DNA of 29,226 bases from DATKRB01 sp035532415 (GCA_035532415.1 DATKRB010000049.1:1-29226), one strand, 5' to 3'; shown: positions 1-8,023, numbered from the stretch's first letter. Numbers and translations are program-made. Notes: a model not told the origin generated them from the letters alone.

Positions 1-2499
1 ACCGCCCCGCCCGGCTACCAGCTGGCGCCCGACCAGAGCGTCACGGTGCAGGCGTCCCAGAACACCGTCGCGTCCTACACCGGCGCCGCCGAGGAGCACA
101 TCGTCCCGGCGACGGTGGCGATCGCCAAGCGCGACGCCGAGACCGGTGCACCGCTGGCCGGCGCGGTCTTCGACGTGAAGTACTCAACCGCCGACAACGG
201 CGCCTACGACCAGGATCTCGGCACCTGTACCACCACGGCATCGGGATCCTGCGCCCCTGCGGGCAACGACGGGACGTCCCTCCTGCCCGGGAACTACCGA
301 GTTGAGGAGCTGTCTGCCCCCGCGGGCTACTACCTCGATCCGGCGAGTGCGGTCCAGGACGTCTCGCTGACTCCGGGCGAGGCCGGCACGGTGACGTTCT
401 CGGACTTCGCACTCGGCAGCCTGCAGCTGAACAAGACCGGCGACGACACCGCGTACGACTCGGTGGCCGGCGCGGTGTTCTCGGTCGCCGGGCCGGTCCC
501 ATCGAGCACCGGGGCCGGCACCCTGACCGTCGGCACCGACGCGCAGTCCAACGTGCTGGGTGACTTGGTGCCCGGCACCTACACGGTGACCGAGACCGTC
601 CCCCCGCCGGGTTACCAGGTGGTCGCCCCGGTGACCGTGGCCGTGGCCGACGGCCATGCCACCACCGTGCTCGACGTCCTCGACCACGCGATCCCGGCCA
701 CGCTCACGCTGCACAAGGTGGACCGGGAAACGGGGACGCCGCTGGCCGACGCGGTCTTCGACGTGAAGTACTCCAGCGCAAACAACGGCGTGTACGACCA
801 GGACGTCGGCACCTGCACCACGACGGCCTCGGGAACCTGCACCCCCGCCGGCAACGACGGGGCGAATGCGCTGTTGCCGGGTGACTACCAGGTGACCGAG
901 ATCACGGCGCCCCCGGGGTATCTGCTCGATCCGAACACGGCCACGCAGGACCTCACCCTCACCCCCGGTGAGGCGGGTGGAGCCACCTTCACCGACCCCC
1001 TTCTGGTCGCGGCCAGCTTCCACAAGGTGGCGACCGGGAACGTGAACCCGAGCGAGGCGAGCTACGCCGGCACGGTCATCGACGTGACCGCCTCGAGCAG
1101 TGCCGGGAGCGCCTCGGGTCCCCAGGTGGCCACCTGCACCACCGACAGCACGGGGAATTGCCCGACGCCGGTGGTCCTGGTGTCGGGAGACACGTACTGC
1201 TGGGCCGAGGTCGCTGCCCCGAGCGGACTGGCCGGCGGGGCGAGCGGGTGCTTCGTGGCCGCCAACGACGAGGCCTCCGTGCCCATCACGGTGAGTGACG
1301 CCGGCGAGTTCGTGGCCATCGCGGCCCAGAAGGTCGACGGCGCCGATCCGTCGGTGGTCCTCCCCGGCGCGACTTTCGACCTCTACCGGGTCGACGGGGG
1401 TCACGGGCCGGGCACGGCACCCGCCCCACCGGGCGACGCCGTGGCCGAACCGGGGGAGACGTGGGTGGCCCGGGCCACCACCGGCAGCACGGGGATCGCC
1501 GCGTTCCCCCTGCAGTTCCCCGGCTTCGCCTACTGCGTGGTGGAGCACCAGGCGCCGGCGAATTACGTGGCGGACCCGGCCCCGCGCTGCACCGGGGTGC
1601 TGAGCGGGACGACGGCCCTCCCGGCGCCGGTGACGATCCTGAGCGTCCCCGACACCGAGGCGGTGGTCGCCCTCTCCGCCCACAAGTTCAACTCGCTGTC
1701 GCCGGACACGGTCATCCCCGGTGCCACCTACGACCTGTACGTCCAGGGCAACGCTCCCCCCTCCGGGGTGGCGACGTCAACACCGCCCGACGCGGTGCCC
1801 GAGCCCGGCGACACATGGTATGCCCGTGGGACGACGAACCAGTCCGGCGACCTGTCCTTCACCGTGCCGGCCGGCTACGCGTGGTGCCTCCTGGAGCACA
1901 CCGCGCCGCTCGACTATCTCCCCGACCGCGCCTTGCACTGCACGGCGGTCCTCACCACGTCGTCGCCTCCAGCGGCGACGACGGTGGCCCTGCCCGAGAC
2001 CCTGGCCACGGTGCACGTCTCCGCCACCAAGTTCAACTCGCTGCAGCCGGACACGGTGATCCCCGGGGCCACCTACGAGCTGCTGGTGGAGGGGACCGAA
2101 CCACCGGGCTACCGCGCGCTGCCGGCACCCGCAGGTGCCCCGGTTCCCGCCGGGGACACCTACTGGGCCCAGGGCACGACGAACGCCCAGGGCCTCCTCT
2201 CCTTCGCCGTGCCCGCGGGCTTCGCGTGGTGCCTCCGCGAGCTGGTGGCCCCTCCGGGCTACCAGGCGGACTCGGCGTTCCACTGCACCGCGGTGCTGAC
2301 CACGGACACGAGCGCGTCGGCAGCGACGATCGCCCTGCCCGAGGTCCCGCTGTCAGGGTCCCTGCCCTTCACCGGGGGCCCGGGCCTCTGGTTCGGCGGG
2401 GGCTCGGTCCTGCTCGCGGTCGGTGGAGGAGGCCTGTGGCTCGTCGGCCGGCGTGACGACGACCGGGAGCCTTCTCGATCCGATGACGGGTCCGGGTAG
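1..2499 (+). CDS. LPXTG-anchored SpaA/Cna-B repeat surface protein (5' partial)
   Basis: This is the C-terminal 832 residues of a cell-wall-anchored, pilin- or adhesin-like protein. The reading frame is open from base 1, and its first residues (TAPPGYQLAP) are already the end of a Cna-B-like domain, so the true start lies outside the window. About seven immunoglobulin-like modules follow, several with the family hallmarks of an early Lys (LNKTG, LHKVD) and a late E-x-x-x-P-x-G-Y strand (TETVPPPGY, TEITAPPGY), the residues used for internal isopeptide bonds. Two modules share an insert with paired Cys (GTCTTTASGSC). The last three are close copies starting near nt 1675 and 2020 for the final two (KFNSL.PDTVIPGATY). 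The end is a classical sorting signal: LPFTG at nt 2362-2376, a hydrophobic stretch, then RRDDD. The sortase encoded 1.7 kb downstream is the probable anchoring enzyme. A structural surface role is inferred; the ligand is unknown. Confidence 0.88.
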   Translation, partial: TAPPGYQLAPDQSVTVQASQNTVASYTGAAEEHIVPATVAIAKRDAETGAPLAGAVFDVKYSTADNGAYDQDLGTCTTTASGSCAPAGNDGTSLLPGNYRVEELSAPAGYYLDPASAVQDVSLTPGEAGTVTFSDFALGSLQLNKTGDDTAYDSVAGAVFSVAGPVPSSTGAGTLTVGTDAQSNVLGDLVPGTYTVTETVPPPGYQVVAPVTVAVADGHATTVLDVLDHAIPATLTLHKVDRETGTPLADAVFDVKYSSANNGVYDQDVGTCTTTASGTCTPAGNDGANALLPGDYQVTEITAPPGYLLDPNTATQDLTLTPGEAGGATFTDPLLVAASFHKVATGNVNPSEASYAGTVIDVTASSSAGSASGPQVATCTTDSTGNCPTPVVLVSGDTYCWAEVAAPSGLAGGASGCFVAANDEASVPITVSDAGEFVAIAAQKVDGADPSVVLPGATFDLYRVDGGHGPGTAPAPPGDAVAEPGETWVARATTGSTGIAAFPLQFPGFAYCVVEHQAPANYVADPAPRCTGVLSGTTALPAPVTILSVPDTEAVVALSAHKFNSLSPDTVIPGATYDLYVQGNAPPSGVATSTPPDAVPEPGDTWYARGTTNQSGDLSFTVPAGYAWCLLEHTAPLDYLPDRALHCTAVLTTSSPPAATTVALPETLATVHVSATKFNSLQPDTVIPGATYELLVEGTEPPGYRALPAPAGAPVPAGDTYWAQGTTNAQGLLSFAVPAGFAWCLRELVAPPGYQADSAFHCTAVLTTDTSASAATIALPEVPLSGSLPFTGGPGLWFGGGSVLLAVGGGGLWLVGRRDDDREPSRSDDGSG

Positions 2500-2571
2500 C
2501 GAATGGAGACGAGTTCGGCAGCGGGGCCACCGCGTGGTATTTCAGAGGGAACTTCGGCGGGAGGAGTGGCG

Positions 2572-4134
2572 GTGACATCAGGGTACGTCGGTCGAGCGTG
2601 GTTGGCCCGGGCGGTTGGTGCCGTCCTGTCGGCAGCGGTGGTCCTCGTCGTCACGGGGAGCCGTACCGGGCCTCCCTCGGCCGCGAGCGAGCGGCCGGCC
2701 ATCTGGACAGCCGCGTGCCCGGGGGCACAGTGCCCGTACTCGGCGCCGACGACGACCGAGCAGGGCTTCGCCGACGACGTGCTCTCCCGGGTGAACTTCG
2801 AACGCGCGCAACCGGCGCGCGACTACCCCTATGGCGGCCAGACGGCCACCTTGCCGGGCCTGGCCGAGGACCCGGCATTGGAGCAGACCGCCCAGGCCGC
2901 AGCGGAGTACCTGGCGTCGACCGGGACGCTCGAGGGCTACAGCGGGCCGTTTCCAAGCGGAGAGGACGCAACGGGGGAAAATGTAGGGGGTCCAGGATTT
3001 GACTCAGCCGGTGAAGATCTCTCGGTCATGCAGTCGCCGAACCACGCGGCCGCAATCTTGTCGGTCGCCTCCGACTTCGCCGGGATCGGTGTGGCCTGTG
3101 ACGCCCAGGGTCACGCCTGGGAGGTGGAGCTCTTCGCCGATGCCAATCAGGTGGCATTCAACGAAGGTCAGGCGCGCCTGCAGGCCGAGCTCGCCGCCGA
3201 CTCCGTCTACGCCCAGTCGGGCGGCACCATCACCACCGTGTCCGAGCCACCATCGGCCGGCGGCGGCACCGACAACGCTCGAGACGTGTTCCCGACGAAC
3301 CCGATCGCCGCGGGTAGCCCGTACGCGACGGGGGTCGACTGGTCCTGCCAGGGCCCCTCGTACCCATCGGGATCGGCCCCGGTGAGCCCGTTGCCCGCGC
3401 CCGTGACCGGGATGGCCTCGAGCCCCGACGGTGGTGGCTACGCCCTCGTCGACGCGGCGGGTGCCATCTCGGTCCACGGGGACGCCGGCTTTCACGGTGC
3501 GGCCAACGGCCTCGCCCTGAACCAGCCGATCGACCACATCGTCCCCACCCCCGACGGCGGTGGCTACTGGCTCGTCGCCGGCGACGGGGGGGTCTTCACC
3601 TACGGCGATGCCCGGTTCTTCGGCTCCATGGGCGGCAAGCCGCTCGATGCGCCGGTGGTTGCCCTGGCTCCGACCCCCGACGGCGGCGGCTACTGGCTGG
3701 TGGCCGGCGACGGGGGGGTGTTCGCCTTCGGTGACGCGGTGTTCCTCGGCTCGATGGGGGGCCGGTACCTCAACCGGCCGATCGTCGGGATCACGGCCGA
3801 CCCGGGAGGCACCGGCTACCGGCTGGTGGCATCGGACGGCGGGATCTTCGCCTTCGGCGACGCGGCGTTCTTCGGCTCGACCGGGGCCATGACCCTGAAC
3901 CGACCGATCGTCGCCATGGCCACGACCCCCGACGGCGGTGGTTACTGGCTGGTGGCCACCGACGGCGGGATCTTCGCCTTCGGCGACGCGGGGTTCCACG
4001 GCTCGACGGGAGCGCTGACGCTCGCCGAGCCGATCGTCGGCATGGCGTCGGACCCCGCGACCGGGGGCTACTGGCTCGTGGGATCCGACGGCGGGGTCTT
4101 CGCGTTCGACGCCCCGTTCCTCGGCGCCGACTGA
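2572..4134 (+). CDS. Secreted CAP-domain protein with six 42-residue C-terminal repeats
   Basis: The product has 520 residues. I chose GTG 2572 because GGGAGGAG ends 5 nt upstream and the protein then begins with a signal peptide (basic start, then AVGAVLSAAVVLVV); an in-frame ATG at 2503 has no ribosome-binding site. Residues about 66-200 resemble bacterial CAP/SCP domains (VNFERAQ, GENVGG, SPNHAAAIL, FAGIGVAC, HAWEVELFAD). Residues about 285-520 are five full 42-residue repeats plus a shortened sixth, of the form PDGGGYWLV..DGGVFAFGDA.F.GS.GG..L..PIV, which probably fold as a beta-propeller-like or other beta-rich domain. Such repeats are common in secreted actinobacterial proteins and may bind wall polymers, but no function is proven. 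It lacks an LPXTG signal, so it is probably released or held non-covalently. It sits between the anchored protein and the sortase, in one apparent operon. Confidence 0.85.
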   Translation: MTSGYVGRAWLARAVGAVLSAAVVLVVTGSRTGPPSAASERPAIWTAACPGAQCPYSAPTTTEQGFADDVLSRVNFERAQPARDYPYGGQTATLPGLAEDPALEQTAQAAAEYLASTGTLEGYSGPFPSGEDATGENVGGPGFDSAGEDLSVMQSPNHAAAILSVASDFAGIGVACDAQGHAWEVELFADANQVAFNEGQARLQAELAADSVYAQSGGTITTVSEPPSAGGGTDNARDVFPTNPIAAGSPYATGVDWSCQGPSYPSGSAPVSPLPAPVTGMASSPDGGGYALVDAAGAISVHGDAGFHGAANGLALNQPIDHIVPTPDGGGYWLVAGDGGVFTYGDARFFGSMGGKPLDAPVVALAPTPDGGGYWLVAGDGGVFAFGDAVFLGSMGGRYLNRPIVGITADPGGTGYRLVASDGGIFAFGDAAFFGSTGAMTLNRPIVAMATTPDGGGYWLVATDGGIFAFGDAGFHGSTGALTLAEPIVGMASDPATGGYWLVGSDGGVFAFDAPFLGAD

Positions 4135-4162
4135 CCCGTTGCCGACCGACCCGTTGCCGACC
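4133..4162 (+). repeat. 15-bp perfect tandem duplication at the CAP/sortase junction
   Basis: GACCCGTTGCCGACC occurs twice back to back (4133-4147 and 4148-4162). The first copy includes the last two bases of the stop codon of the CAP gene. Each copy carries a TTG that could serve as a start for the sortase frame. Confidence 0.9.
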
Positions 4163-4171
4163 GGCGAGCCC

Positions 4172-5116
4172 GTGGCGCGCCTTCGGCGCCTGATCCGGTG
4201 CACGGGGATCTTGCTGGTGGCCGCGGGCGCCCTGCTGTCCGCGTTCTGGTGCTACCTACAGTGGGGAACCGGGCTCGCCGAGCACGGCGCGCAGGTTCGT
4301 CTCGGTGCCGAGCTCGACCAGCGGCGCCCCGAGGTGAGCAGGAGCCGACGCATCCGGTCCGCCGCCCTCGGGCCCTACGGGTGGCCGGCTCTCCCCGACG
4401 GAGCCCCGCTCGCCCGCATCCTCATCCCGGCGATCGGGGTCGACCAGGTGGTGGTGCAGGGCACCGACACCGCCGACCTCCGGGAGGGCCCGGGCCATTA
4501 CGCCGCCACGCCGTACCCGGGCCAGGACGGCAACGTCGCCATCGCCGGGCACCGCACCACCTACGCTCACCCCTTCTTCGACCTCAACGAGCTGCGGCCC
4601 GGCGACGTGATAGAGCTCTCGGTCCCCGATGACACCTGGGACTACCGGGTCACCGGATCGATGGTGGTGTCGCCCGGCGACGTGGCGGTGGCCGGCCCGC
4701 TCGGCGAGCCCGGTGGCTGGCTCACGCTCACCACGTGCAATCCCCGCTACTCGGCGGCGACGCGCCTGGTGGTCCGGGCGGAGCTCGCCGGCGCAGTCGC
4801 ACCGGCGATGCCGCCGGCACCGGGTCCCGCCCCCACCCACCCGGTCGGCGCGTCGCGCCCAGGGTCTGTGCCGCGACAGCGCCCTGCGGGCTGGCGACCG
4901 CGACAGCGTCCTGCGGGCTGGGAATCGACCGCCCGGCCGATCACCGGATGGGCGCTGGCCCTGGTCGGCGTGGTGGTCGCCGGCGGTCTGGTCGTCCGGC
5001 GGCGGCGACGCCCAGCCGCCCGTGCGGCCGCGCTTTTGTCGACCGGGTTGGTGGCACTTCTGGTGCTCTTTGAGCTCTTCGGTGCCGTGGCCGGCCACCT
5101 GCCCTCCGGTTTCTGA
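4172..5116 (+). CDS. Sortase (class D/E-like) with two C-terminal membrane segments
   Basis: A cysteine transpeptidase that joins LPXTG-type proteins to the cell wall outside the membrane. With GTG 4172 it has 314 residues; TTG 4139 and TTG 4154 are possible longer starts, and none has a strong ribosome-binding site. An N-terminal membrane anchor follows the basic start (GILLVAAGALLSAFWCYL). The catalytic triad is visible: His127 in AGHRTTYAHPFF, Cys189 in TLTTCNPRYS and Arg198 in ATRLVV. The TLTTC-N-P context fits actinobacterial class D/E sortases. After the catalytic domain comes a Pro/Arg-rich linker with a duplicated RQRPAGW motif, then a hydrophobic segment, a cluster of Arg, and a second hydrophobic segment. 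The LPFTG protein upstream is the obvious candidate substrate. Class assignment is from memory of motifs and is less certain than the sortase call. Confidence 0.9.
   Translation: MARLRRLIRCTGILLVAAGALLSAFWCYLQWGTGLAEHGAQVRLGAELDQRRPEVSRSRRIRSAALGPYGWPALPDGAPLARILIPAIGVDQVVVQGTDTADLREGPGHYAATPYPGQDGNVAIAGHRTTYAHPFFDLNELRPGDVIELSVPDDTWDYRVTGSMVVSPGDVAVAGPLGEPGGWLTLTTCNPRYSAATRLVVRAELAGAVAPAMPPAPGPAPTHPVGASRPGSVPRQRPAGWRPRQRPAGWESTARPITGWALALVGVVVAGGLVVRRRRRPAARAAALLSTGLVALLVLFELFGAVAGHLPSGF
4871..4921 (+). repeat. 27-nt period imperfect repeat in the sortase linker
   Basis: Two 24-nt units (4871-4894 and 4898-4921) differ by one base and encode RQRPAGW twice with a 9-residue period, between the sortase catalytic domain and its C-terminal membrane segments. 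Confidence 0.8.
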
Positions 5117-5149
5117 ACGCACGACGGGACCGGCCCCGGGCCCCCGGCC

Positions 5150-6808
5150 TCACGCTGCGACGAGGTCGCGCTGCCCGAAACCGAGGCCGCCGACAAGGGC
5201 GAGGAGCAGCCCCAGGCCGGCCATGACCCCCGCACTCGTCCAGTCGGGGCTGACGGCGGGTGCCGGGGCCATCTGGTGGAACAGGGAGGTGTCGAGCAGC
5301 CAGTGGTTCGCGTTCACGACCGCCCCGACCAGCTCCACGAGGAACGACCACGCCACGACCCCGTAGGCGACCGTCGCCGTCGCGCGGGGCCACACGCCCT
5401 GCGTGAGCGCTCCCAGGCCGAGCACGAAGAGGGCCGCGGGCACGAGGTTGAGCCCTGCCTCCATCAGGCTCCTGATCCCGAGGCCGGCATCCTGGCTCGC
5501 CGCTCCGAGCCACGCGAAGACCCCGGCGATCAGACCACAGGCCACGAGGAACGCCGCCGGCACCCCCAGCCGCCCGCCCAACCACGACCACCGGGTGACG
5601 GCCCGCACGAGGAGGTTGTCGAGGCGCCCCTCTGCCTCCTCGTTCCTCGTGGCGACGACCTGCCCGGCGGCGATCAGCGAGATGAGGGCGGCGACGATCA
5701 GGAACGCGAAACCCAGATAGGCCCCGGCCCCGGCCCCATGCGCGCCGAGGCGGTTGATCACCTGCTTGAAGCTCGACGACCTCGTCAGCGCGCCGCCCCC
5801 GGACTTGGCGATGAAGCCCATGATGAGGCCCGCCGCGGCGATCGCCGCCCCCCAGCCGAGGGCCACGGGCCGGAGCAGCCTGACCGCCAGCCCGGTCGGG
5901 CCGCCGAGCAACCCGGTACGGGGGGCGGCCGTATCGTGGTCGGCCAGGACGCCGGCGTTCAGGTCGCGGATCCCGGCCAGGTGCACGGTCAGGCCCGCCA
6001 GCACCGCGAGCAGCGCGACGATCGGCAGGAACGCCAGGGGTCGCGGGTCGGTCAGCGGGCGGAGCTCCTCCACCCAGCCGAGCGGCGTGGCCCACCGGAG
6101 CCACTCGAGCTCGGTGCCGGAGTCGGCCACCATGCGCAGCGCGTAGGCGGTACCGAGGAAGACCCCTCCGTATGCCGACGCCTGTCGCCGGGTGGGGGAC
6201 AGCTGGCTGGCGAGCGCGCCCACCGCGAGGAACACCGCGGCGCTCGCCACCAGCGACACGGAGAAGAACAGCGCCGGTCCTGCCGGGATGTCGACCTTCG
6301 AGGAACGTCCCACGAGCACGAGAAAGGCAGCCGTGACCACCCAGAGAGCGGCCACCCCGGCCGCCAGGCCGGCGGTCGCCTGGGTGGCGGCCCGACGCCG
6401 GGTGGTGCGCCCGGCGAGCAGGATCTCCCATCGCCCGGCCTCCTCCTCCCCTCTGAGCATCCGCGTCGCGGCGAGAAGCCCCCACACCGCACTGACCACG
6501 CTGAGGACGCCGAGGCTGCGCCAGGCCGTGAACCCGGCGACGGTCTGGATCTCGTGTGCGGGACCGATGAGGGCGCTGACTCCCGTGTTGGAGCCCAACG
6601 TCCTCGCCAGGGCGATCCGCGAGGCCGGCGTCTTGTAGGCGGAGGCGTAGCCGAGGGCGGAGGCCGCCACGAAGATCCCGAAGACGAACCCCCACAGGAC
6701 CCCCGAGCGGACCATCCGGCGAGCCGTCAAGCGGGTGACGAGATGTCTCGACGAGCGGCCCACGGGCAGCGGGGACCGGACGAGCACCTCGGCCCGCAGG
6801 CTCGTCAT
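5150..6808 (-). CDS. ABC-2-type exporter permease, large, multi-spanning
   Basis: The membrane half of an ABC exporter, 552 residues, with roughly a dozen hydrophobic segments (for example VLWGFVFGIFVAASALGYAS near the N-terminus, and LGLLLALVGGLGFG near the C-terminus). The length and layout fit the fused-repeat permeases paired with antibiotic-resistance-type ATPases in actinobacteria (tetronasin-resistance-like), but the substrate cannot be read from sequence. The ATG at 6808 overlaps the TGA of the ATPase gene as ATGA, so translation is probably coupled. The start lies in the second copy of a 17-bp tandem duplication. The gene ends 33 bp from the convergent sortase gene; I see no convincing terminator in that gap. 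Confidence 0.8.
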   Translation of the reverse strand: MTSLRAEVLVRSPLPVGRSSRHLVTRLTARRMVRSGVLWGFVFGIFVAASALGYASAYKTPASRIALARTLGSNTGVSALIGPAHEIQTVAGFTAWRSLGVLSVVSAVWGLLAATRMLRGEEEAGRWEILLAGRTTRRRAATQATAGLAAGVAALWVVTAAFLVLVGRSSKVDIPAGPALFFSVSLVASAAVFLAVGALASQLSPTRRQASAYGGVFLGTAYALRMVADSGTELEWLRWATPLGWVEELRPLTDPRPLAFLPIVALLAVLAGLTVHLAGIRDLNAGVLADHDTAAPRTGLLGGPTGLAVRLLRPVALGWGAAIAAAGLIMGFIAKSGGGALTRSSSFKQVINRLGAHGAGAGAYLGFAFLIVAALISLIAAGQVVATRNEEAEGRLDNLLVRAVTRWSWLGGRLGVPAAFLVACGLIAGVFAWLGAASQDAGLGIRSLMEAGLNLVPAALFVLGLGALTQGVWPRATATVAYGVVAWSFLVELVGAVVNANHWLLDTSLFHQMAPAPAVSPDWTSAGVMAGLGLLLALVGGLGFGQRDLVAA

Positions 6809-6833
6809 TCCGGCAGGCTCGTCATTCCGGCAG
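6800..6833 (-). repeat. 17-bp perfect tandem duplication at the ATPase/permease junction
   Basis: GCTCGTCATTCCGGCAG occurs at 6800-6816 and 6817-6833 on the plus strand. On the coding strand each copy contains ATGACGAGCCTG. The ATPase ends and the permease begins inside it. Because 17 is not a multiple of three, the duplication sets the frame relation of the two genes. Confidence 0.92.
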
Positions 6834-7737
6834 GTTGGTCGGCCCGGCCCGGGTCGTCGGCCCCGTAGTGGGCGAGGAAGAGCTCCTCGAGCGTCGGCTC
6901 CCGGCTCAGGAGCTCGCGGACGCCGGCATCGGCCAGCACCTTCAGCAACGGTTCGATGCTCCCGCGGACCTGGCAGCGGACGCGGAGCCCGTCGGACTGC
7001 ACCCCGCTCACGCCCGGGACCCCGCCCAGGTCCGGGGGCGGGCGCTCGAAGACCGCCTCCACCGACACCGCGGCGAGGTGGCGCATCTCGGCGAGCGTCC
7101 CGAACTCCACCAACCGCCCCGCCCGGAGGATCCCCACCCGGTCGCACAGGGCTTCCACCTCGCTCAGGATGTGCGAGGACAGGAAGACGCTCTGCCCGGC
7201 GTCGCGCGCCTCTCGGATGCAGTGCCGGAAGGCCTGCTCCATGATCGGATCGAGGCCGGTCGACGGCTCGTCGAGCACCAGCAGGTCCGGTCGGGTCTGG
7301 AGCGCGGCGATGAGAAGGAGCTTCTGGCGGTTCCCCTTCGAGTAGGCGCGCACCTTCTTCGAGGGGTCGAAGGCGAACCGCTCCACGAGCTGCTCGCGAT
7401 ACGCGGCGTCCACCCGACCCTGCACTTTGCCCAGAAGGTGCAGCGTCTCGGCGCCGGTGAGCGAAGGCCACAGGTTGGCCTCGCCGGGCACGTAGGCGAG
7501 TCGTCGGTGCGCCTCTATCACCTGACGCTGGCTGTCGAACCCGAAGACCTGGGCCCGGCCGGCGGTCGGTCGGACCAGACCGAGCAGGAGCCGGATGGTG
7601 GTCGTCTTGCCTGCGCCGTTGGGGCCGAGGTACCCGACGACCTCTCCCCGGGCGACCTCGAGGCTGAGGTCGGTGAGCGCCTCGACGGCACCGAACGTCT
7701 TCGACAGGCCCTCGGTCCTGATGGCCGGTGTCGTCAC
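6805..7737 (-). CDS. ABC exporter ATP-binding subunit
   Basis: This is the ATPase that powers the permease encoded just downstream, 310 residues. GTG 7737 is chosen because AGGGGA lies about 8 nt upstream and the ABC fold starts at once (TTPAIRTEGLSKTFG); the longer open frame upstream has no family similarity. Walker A is GPNGAGKTT (residues 38-46), the signature region YSKGNRQK (132-139) replaces the textbook LSGGQ, and Walker B is LLVLDEP (152-158). The Q-loop region reads YVPGEANLWP, without an obvious Gln, as I recall for tetronasin-resistance-like ATPases. A C-terminal domain of about 85 residues after the ABC core ends in EPTLEELFLAHYG, the usual tail of drug-exporter ATPases. The gene points away from the universal stress gene, and its promoter must lie within 7738-8101. 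Confidence 0.9.
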   Translation of the reverse strand: MTTPAIRTEGLSKTFGAVEALTDLSLEVARGEVVGYLGPNGAGKTTTIRLLLGLVRPTAGRAQVFGFDSQRQVIEAHRRLAYVPGEANLWPSLTGAETLHLLGKVQGRVDAAYREQLVERFAFDPSKKVRAYSKGNRQKLLLIAALQTRPDLLVLDEPSTGLDPIMEQAFRHCIREARDAGQSVFLSSHILSEVEALCDRVGILRAGRLVEFGTLAEMRHLAAVSVEAVFERPPPDLGGVPGVSGVQSDGLRVRCQVRGSIEPLLKVLADAGVRELLSREPTLEELFLAHYGADDPGRADQPAGMTSLPE

Positions 7738-7943
7738 GTGCGTCGTCCCCTGCTCGGTCGTCCGACCGGCCCCGGACCGGTGAGGGGATCCTGATCGCGC
7801 CGAGACATCGCCACCGTCAGGGCCGAAGGCCGCTTCCGCCCAGACTAACCGGGCAGGTTCGCCCGCACCGTGTCCCCGCGGGAGCGAACCGAGCACCCGT
7901 CCTGTGCCGAACATCGTCATCCGTCACCCCTGGGTCTCTCCAA

Positions 7944-7986
7944 GGGACCAACGCCTCTATGTGGGCCGGCGGTCCGTCCGTATCGT
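7944..7986 (+). promoter_or_regulatory. Candidate DosR-type box and -10 for the universal stress gene
   Basis: GGGACCAACGCCTC (7944-7957) matches the core GGGACnnnnGnCCC of DosR/DevR boxes at all but one fixed position. A possible -10, TATCGT, lies at 7981-7986. A start about 7 nt after it would centre the box near -42, a position compatible with activation. Universal stress genes are classic members of dormancy regulons. The call rests on one imperfect site. Confidence 0.3.
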
Positions 7987-8023
7987 GGGGAAGGCATCGT
8001 GGGGAAGGCATCGTGGGGAAGGC
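7982..8023 (+). repeat. Three perfect 14-bp direct repeats upstream of the universal stress gene
   Basis: ATCGTGGGGAAGGC is repeated three times without spacing (7982-7995, 7996-8009, 8010-8023), 78 bp before the stress-gene start, probably in its 5' leader or promoter. The unit contains a Shine-Dalgarno-like GGGGAAGG but no start codon at a suitable distance. Confidence 0.92.

Noticed and set aside
184..1683. 499-codon open frame on the minus strand inside the surface-protein gene
   Set aside because: It is rich in Arg/Gly/His with no domain and lies antisense to a clear repeat protein; such shadows are expected at this GC content.
2503..2571. Upstream ATG start for the CAP protein
   Set aside because: There is no ribosome-binding site before ATG 2503, and the 23 extra residues would precede the signal peptide; GTG 2572 has a strong site.
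5117..5149. Bidirectional terminator between sortase and permease genes
   Set aside because: The gap is GC-rich but only a 4-bp stem with a 10-nt loop can be drawn, with no T-tract.
4941..6695. 584-codon minus-strand frame over the permease gene
   Set aside because: It is a second frame of the same strand with low-complexity Arg/Gly/Pro content; the permease frame has clear membrane segments and the ATGA junction.
7982..8023. CRISPR-like array
   Set aside because: The 14-bp repeats have no spacers between them and no cas gene is present.
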